A stretch of DNA of 64,000 bases from Arthrobacter methylotrophus (GTDB taxonomy: Bacteria; Actinomycetota; Actinomycetes; Actinomycetales; Micrococcaceae): contig NZ_BAABED010000001.1 of the NCBI RefSeq assembly GCF_039539965.1, forward strand, positions 4,836,001 through 4,900,000. The letters run 5' to 3'. The position numbers and the translations under genes were made by a program. Numbering within the stretch: position 1 is the stretch's first letter; every line of letters begins with the position of its first letter. Positions 61,209 to 64,000 of the stretch are shown piece by piece. Below the pieces are notes generated by a model, which saw only the letters and a program-made list of their open reading frames with translations, made no database searches and was not told the origin of the DNA.

Positions 61209-61257
61209 ATGGCAGTTCGCGGCAGTGATTCGCTAGGACATTGTCGCGAACTGCCAT
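61209..61257. repeat. Palindromic element E
   Basis: Perfect 13-base inverted repeat: ATGGCAGTTCGCG at 61209-61221 and CGCGAACTGCCAT at 61245-61257, with a 23-base loop that adds partial symmetry. It lies in the 87-base gap between grpE and dnaJ, inside the chaperone operon, starting twelve bases after the grpE stop. It could form a strong hairpin in the mRNA and affect stability or dnaJ expression; no T-tract follows. Confidence 0.82.
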
Positions 61258-61284
61258 TGTGGTACACAACGAAAGGAAACGCCC

Positions 61285-62250
61285 TTGGCCAGCCAGGACT
61301 GGGTTGAGAAGGATTTTTACGCCATCCTTGGTGTCGCCAAGGACGCCCCTGACGCTGACATCAAGAAGGCGTACCGCAAGCTTGCGCGAAAGTACCATCC
61401 GGATACCAATTCCGGTGACGTTACCGCGGAGAAGAAATTCAAGGACATCTCCGAGGCCTATTCGGTGCTCTCGGATGCCGAGGAACGTCAGCAGTACGAT
61501 GCCATTCGTGCCATGGGCGGGGCACGATTTGCCCCTGGTGCCGGCCGCGGCGGACCTGCCAATGGCGGGTTCGAGGACCTCTTTGGCGGGCTTTTCGGCG
61601 GCGGTGTACGTCAGCCGGCCGGAGCCGGTGGCATCCCTCCCGAGTTCGCTGACCTGTTCGGTGGCGGCTTCGGCGGCGGACAGACCGGCTTCCAGCGCGC
61701 CCCACAGAAAGGCAGCGACCGCACGGCATCCACTTCGATATCCTTCGCGGGATCCATCCATGGCACCACGGTGAGCTTGCGCGAAAGCAACGGCAACGTC
61801 ATCGACGTCAAGATTCCCCCGGGCATCAGGGACGGCCAGAAGGTACGTCAGCGCGGCAAAGGCAATCCCGGCACCGCGGGCAACGGAGACCTCATCATCA
61901 CGGTGAACGTCAAGTCCCACGATTTCTTTCACCGCGACGGCGACAATATCCGCATCCACGTGCCGGTCACCTTCGCGGAGGCCGCCTTGGGTGCCAACAT
62001 CCATGTGCCAACGCTCGACGGCGACACGGTCACCGTCCGCGTCCCGGCCGGCACCCCCTCGGGCCGCACGCTCCGAGTCAAGGGCCGCGGCGTCAAGACG
62101 TCGAAGGGCACCGGCGATCTGCTGGTGACGATCGACGTCGCCGTCCCGCAGAACCTCAACAAAGAGGCCGAGGAAGCTGTCAAGGCATTTGCCGCTGCCA
62201 CTTCCGACGCCGATCCCCGTCACGACCTGGCCACCAAGGCCCGCTTGTAG
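61285..62250 (+). CDS. DnaJ/CbpA-type co-chaperone without zinc finger
   Basis: A 321-residue J-protein. The J domain ([34 protein letters not shown], with the HPD motif) is at residues about 8-75, followed by a Gly/Phe-rich stretch ([14 protein letters not shown]) and two C-terminal peptide-binding domains (about 150-310). The four CxxCxGxG repeats of canonical DnaJ are absent, making it CbpA-like. TTG 61285 is the start, with CGAAAGGAA in front. It stimulates the DnaK ATPase within the same operon. Confidence 0.92.
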   Translation: MASQDWVEKDFYAILGVAKDAPDADIKKAYRKLARKYHPDTNSGDVTAEKKFKDISEAYSVLSDAEERQQYDAIRAMGGARFAPGAGRGGPANGGFEDLFGGLFGGGVRQPAGAGGIPPEFADLFGGGFGGGQTGFQRAPQKGSDRTASTSISFAGSIHGTTVSLRESNGNVIDVKIPPGIRDGQKVRQRGKGNPGTAGNGDLIITVNVKSHDFFHRDGDNIRIHVPVTFAEAALGANIHVPTLDGDTVTVRVPAGTPSGRTLRVKGRGVKTSKGTGDLLVTIDVAVPQNLNKEAEEAVKAFAAATSDADPRHDLATKARL

Positions 62251-62279
62251 CGGGAGCAGCACGCGGGAGGGACCTAGCC

Positions 62280-62702
62280 ATGGGCATCGATACCAACGAG
62301 CCGATCTTCGTCATCTCCGTCGCGGCCGAACTGGCGGACATGCACCCGCAGACCCTGCGCCAATACGACCGCCTCGGCATCGTGTCGCCGAGCCGTGCCC
62401 CGGGCAAGTCCCGGCGCTACTCCCAGCGCGATATCGACCGCTTGCGCGAGGTTCAACGGCTCTCCCAAGAGGGCGTTTCCCTCGAAGGCATCAAGCGCAT
62501 CCTCGAGCTCGAAAACCAAGTGGCAGCGCTGCAATTCCGCGTGGCGGAGCTGAACGAGGAACTAGAACGCCGGCGGAGCCCCATGGAGGCCCGCATTTTT
62601 GCGGCCGGAGCAGCGGGCGACGTCGTCAGCCTGGCCCGTGGGCAGCGGCCCCGGGCGCGGTCCCAAGCAGTGGTGGTGTGGCAGCCGCGTCCGGGGGAGT
62701 AG
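62280..62702 (+). CDS. hspR: Heat-shock repressor HspR (MerR family)
   Basis: A 140-residue MerR-type repressor. The winged helix is FVISVAAELADMHPQTLRQYDRLGIVSPSRAPGKSRRYSQRDIDRLREVQRLSQEGVSLEGIKRIL, followed by a coiled coil (about 75-100) and an Arg-rich tail. It is the last gene of the dnaK operon and should bind the two HAIR elements ahead of dnaK, together with DnaK as co-repressor as known for Streptomyces. ATG 62280 follows GGGAGGGACC. Confidence 0.96.
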   Translation: MGIDTNEPIFVISVAAELADMHPQTLRQYDRLGIVSPSRAPGKSRRYSQRDIDRLREVQRLSQEGVSLEGIKRILELENQVAALQFRVAELNEELERRRSPMEARIFAAGAAGDVVSLARGQRPRARSQAVVVWQPRPGE

Positions 62703-62706
62703 TCCC

Positions 62707-63348
62707 CTAAGCCAGTGACAGGGTCGCCAGAAGGACGGGGCTGCCTTGATCCGCCCAGGTACCGCTCAAAGTTTCCTTGCCGTTGAGAGGCCCGCGCTGG
62801 GCCCCTGGATCCAGAATGCGGTGCACCAGCAACGTGAGTTCGCCGGCGTCGATGCTGGTGATGCCGTCTTCGGTTCTCGGGACTGCCGGACTCAGGACCG
62901 GGACGTCGGTGCCGGATGCTCCACTGCCCTGGACCTTGACGGAGCTGGTGCGCGGCTCCAAAGCGCCGTCCACCTCCACAAACTGTTTGGCTTCCCGTTG
63001 GCCCGTAAGGATGGCGGTTGCCAAGGCAGCGACGTAAACGGGATCGGCGCAAGCGTCGTACACCCACCTCCTGCCCAGCACGGAGTGTTCCATGGTGCCC
63101 AGCAGCGAGTCTCCCGCGCCGACCAATTCCGAACCGCGGTAGCTCAGCGGAATCTGGTAGACCTTGCCGCCGTGGGAGAGCAGATGGGTTTCAAGTCCGA
63201 CTTCGCCGTCCGGATCCTCGAACCTGTAGGCGCCGAGGAGCTCGGGCTGCGCGGAACCATCCTTGGTGAACCACGGCTGCTGGGGCAGGTACTTCTCGAT
63301 GAGTTCCAGTTTGCTCGGACGCAGGGTTGCTCGATGGATAATAGCCAT
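62707..63348 (-). CDS. Maltokinase N-terminal cap-like domain protein (CG0192-related)
   Basis: A 213-residue protein similar to the cap domain of actinobacterial maltokinases but without the kinase part: MAIIHRATLRPSKLELIEKYLPQQPW followed by LLGAYRFEDPDGEVGLETHLLSHGG. Stand-alone copies of this domain are known in Arthrobacter relatives, with unknown function. ATG 63348 begins the conserved sequence. It converges on hspR, with stops about five bases apart. Confidence 0.83.
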   Translation of the reverse strand: MAIIHRATLRPSKLELIEKYLPQQPWFTKDGSAQPELLGAYRFEDPDGEVGLETHLLSHGGKVYQIPLSYRGSELVGAGDSLLGTMEHSVLGRRWVYDACADPVYVAALATAILTGQREAKQFVEVDGALEPRTSSVKVQGSGASGTDVPVLSPAVPRTEDGITSIDAGELTLLVHRILDPGAQRGPLNGKETLSGTWADQGSPVLLATLSLA

Positions 63349-63395
63349 GCGGTCCAGCCTAAGCCACCTCGAAGCAGTTGCTTCAGGCACCCCCC

Positions 63396-64000
63396 CTACT
63401 CCGCGAACAAGCCCGCCAGGTCCTCCGCCGTCAGGGCGCCACCAGTCAGGGCATCGCCTTCCATGACGTCCGCGAACAACTGCGACTTCTTGGCCTTGAG
63501 CGCCATGACCTTTTCCTCGATGGTGTCCTTGGCCACGAGGCGGTAGACCATGACGTTCCTTGCCTGTCCGATCCTGTGGGTGCGGTCCACGGCCTGTGCC
63601 TCCGAGGCCGGGTTCCACCACGGATCAAGGAGGAACACGTAGTCGGCCTCGGTCAGGTTCAGGCCGAAGCCCCCGGCCTTCAAGGAAATGAGGAACAAAG
63701 GTGCCGCGCCGTTCTTGAATTCGCTGACGACGTCGGCCCGGTTCCGGGTGCTGCCATCGAGATAGCAGAACTCGGTACCCTCTTCCTCAAGACGCTGGCG
63801 GACCTTGCCCAGGAATCCCGTGAACTGGCTGAAAATGAGCGCCCTGTGCCCTTCGGCAACAATGTCTTCGAGCTGCTCGAACAGCACATCCAGCTTGGAC
63901 GAACGCACCGCGGACAGGGACTCATCCACCAGTGAGACATCCAAGCTGAGCTGCCGCAAAAGCGTGAGCGATTGGAAGATGGTGAAGCGGTTTTTATTGA
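63396..64000 (-). CDS. SNF2/RapA-type DEAD-like helicase, C-terminal part (5' end outside window)
   Basis: The frame is open from base 64000 downwards and holds the helicase C-terminal domain: KLDVLFEQLEDIVAEGHRALIFSQFTGFLG (motif IV region), ISLKAGGFGLNLTEADYVFLLDPWWNPASE (motif V) and DRTHRIGQARNVMVYRLVAKDTIEEKV (motif VI). It is a SNF2-family ATPase acting on nucleic acid-protein complexes; the N-terminal helicase lobe lies outside. The C-terminus (GGALTAEDLAGLFAE) is complete. Confidence 0.93.
   Translation of the reverse strand, partial: NKNRFTIFQSLTLLRQLSLDVSLVDESLSAVRSSKLDVLFEQLEDIVAEGHRALIFSQFTGFLGKVRQRLEEEGTEFCYLDGSTRNRADVVSEFKNGAAPLFLISLKAGGFGLNLTEADYVFLLDPWWNPASEAQAVDRTHRIGQARNVMVYRLVAKDTIEEKVMALKAKKSQLFADVMEGDALTGGALTAEDLAGLFAE

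Noticed and set aside
60544..62262. 572-codon open frame opposite grpE and dnaJ
   Set aside because: Antisense shadow of two securely identified chaperone genes; it crosses their intergenic gap only because both are GC-rich. No recognisable domain.

Overview
This is a contiguous chromosomal segment of a high-GC Gram-positive bacterium, most likely a member of the Micrococcaceae close to Arthrobacter, Pseudarthrobacter or Paenarthrobacter. The reasons are the strong G/C third-position bias, frequent GTG/TTG starts, a dnaK-grpE-dnaJ-hspR operon with HAIR operators, a DUF222/HNH endonuclease gene, an actinobacterial SAM-IV riboswitch and a sortase-E-type LAxTG surface protein. No rRNA, tRNA, CRISPR array, prophage or recognisable transposase was seen.

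Layout. 1-6.2 kb: 3' part of dcd, a palindrome-flanked DUF559-like nuclease gene, a CPA2 antiporter with its KhtT-like regulatory subunit, a GH3 N-acetylhexosaminidase and a ROK regulator. 6.3-14.5 kb: a UMF1-type MFS transporter, the six-gene mrpA-C-D-E-F-G Na+/H+ antiporter operon and a DUF4235 protein. 14.6-20.5 kb: a NUDIX hydrolase, a TPP riboswitch driving a ykoE-D-C thiamine-precursor ECF transporter, and an XRE-HTH/MurA-like fusion. 20.5-26 kb: a second palindrome-flanked DUF559 gene, ybdK, a SAM-IV riboswitch with a DUF1737-rhodanese-metZ operon, and small genes. 26-32.9 kb: a GMC oxidoreductase-PAS-cupin operon, a DinB remnant, pabC, cardiolipin synthase, a MarR regulator and an NDH-2-like enzyme. 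33-39.5 kb: a double-trypsin LAxTG surface protease, an NCS1 symporter, a kinase-PabB fusion and a LMW phosphatase. 39.7-44.4 kb: a LacI-controlled nucleoside hydrolase/MFS/ribokinase operon. 44.4-52.5 kb: a repeat-bearing DUF222/HNH gene, lysE, a VapBC-type pair, an ECF42 sigma factor with its YCII protein, a methyltransferase and an aminotransferase. 52.5-58.5 kb: MarR/MMPL and TetR/epimerase divergent pairs, a DUF2236 oxygenase and a truncated DUF817 gene. 58.5-64 kb: the HspR-controlled chaperone operon, a maltokinase-cap-like protein and the C-terminal part of a SNF2 helicase.

Most notable is structure that ordinary gene annotation would miss. At least five unrelated families of 55-95 bp intergenic inverted repeats (called A to E here) are scattered through the window, mostly within about ten bases of a stop codon, and in several cases the palindrome arm supplies the stop codon. 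Two families (A and B) bracket a DUF559-like PD-(D/E)XK nuclease gene on both sides with the same geometry: the 3' end of the gene touches one palindrome, and the 5' end lies about 80 bp from the second. Both 80-bp leaders hold a related roughly 31-34 bp block containing a DnaA-box-like 9-mer. Family B also has a solitary copy 5 kb away. This looks like a palindrome-nuclease-palindrome mobile unit, analogous in layout to REP/RAYT elements but with a different enzyme. That interpretation is inference. The repeats and the geometry are read directly from the sequence.
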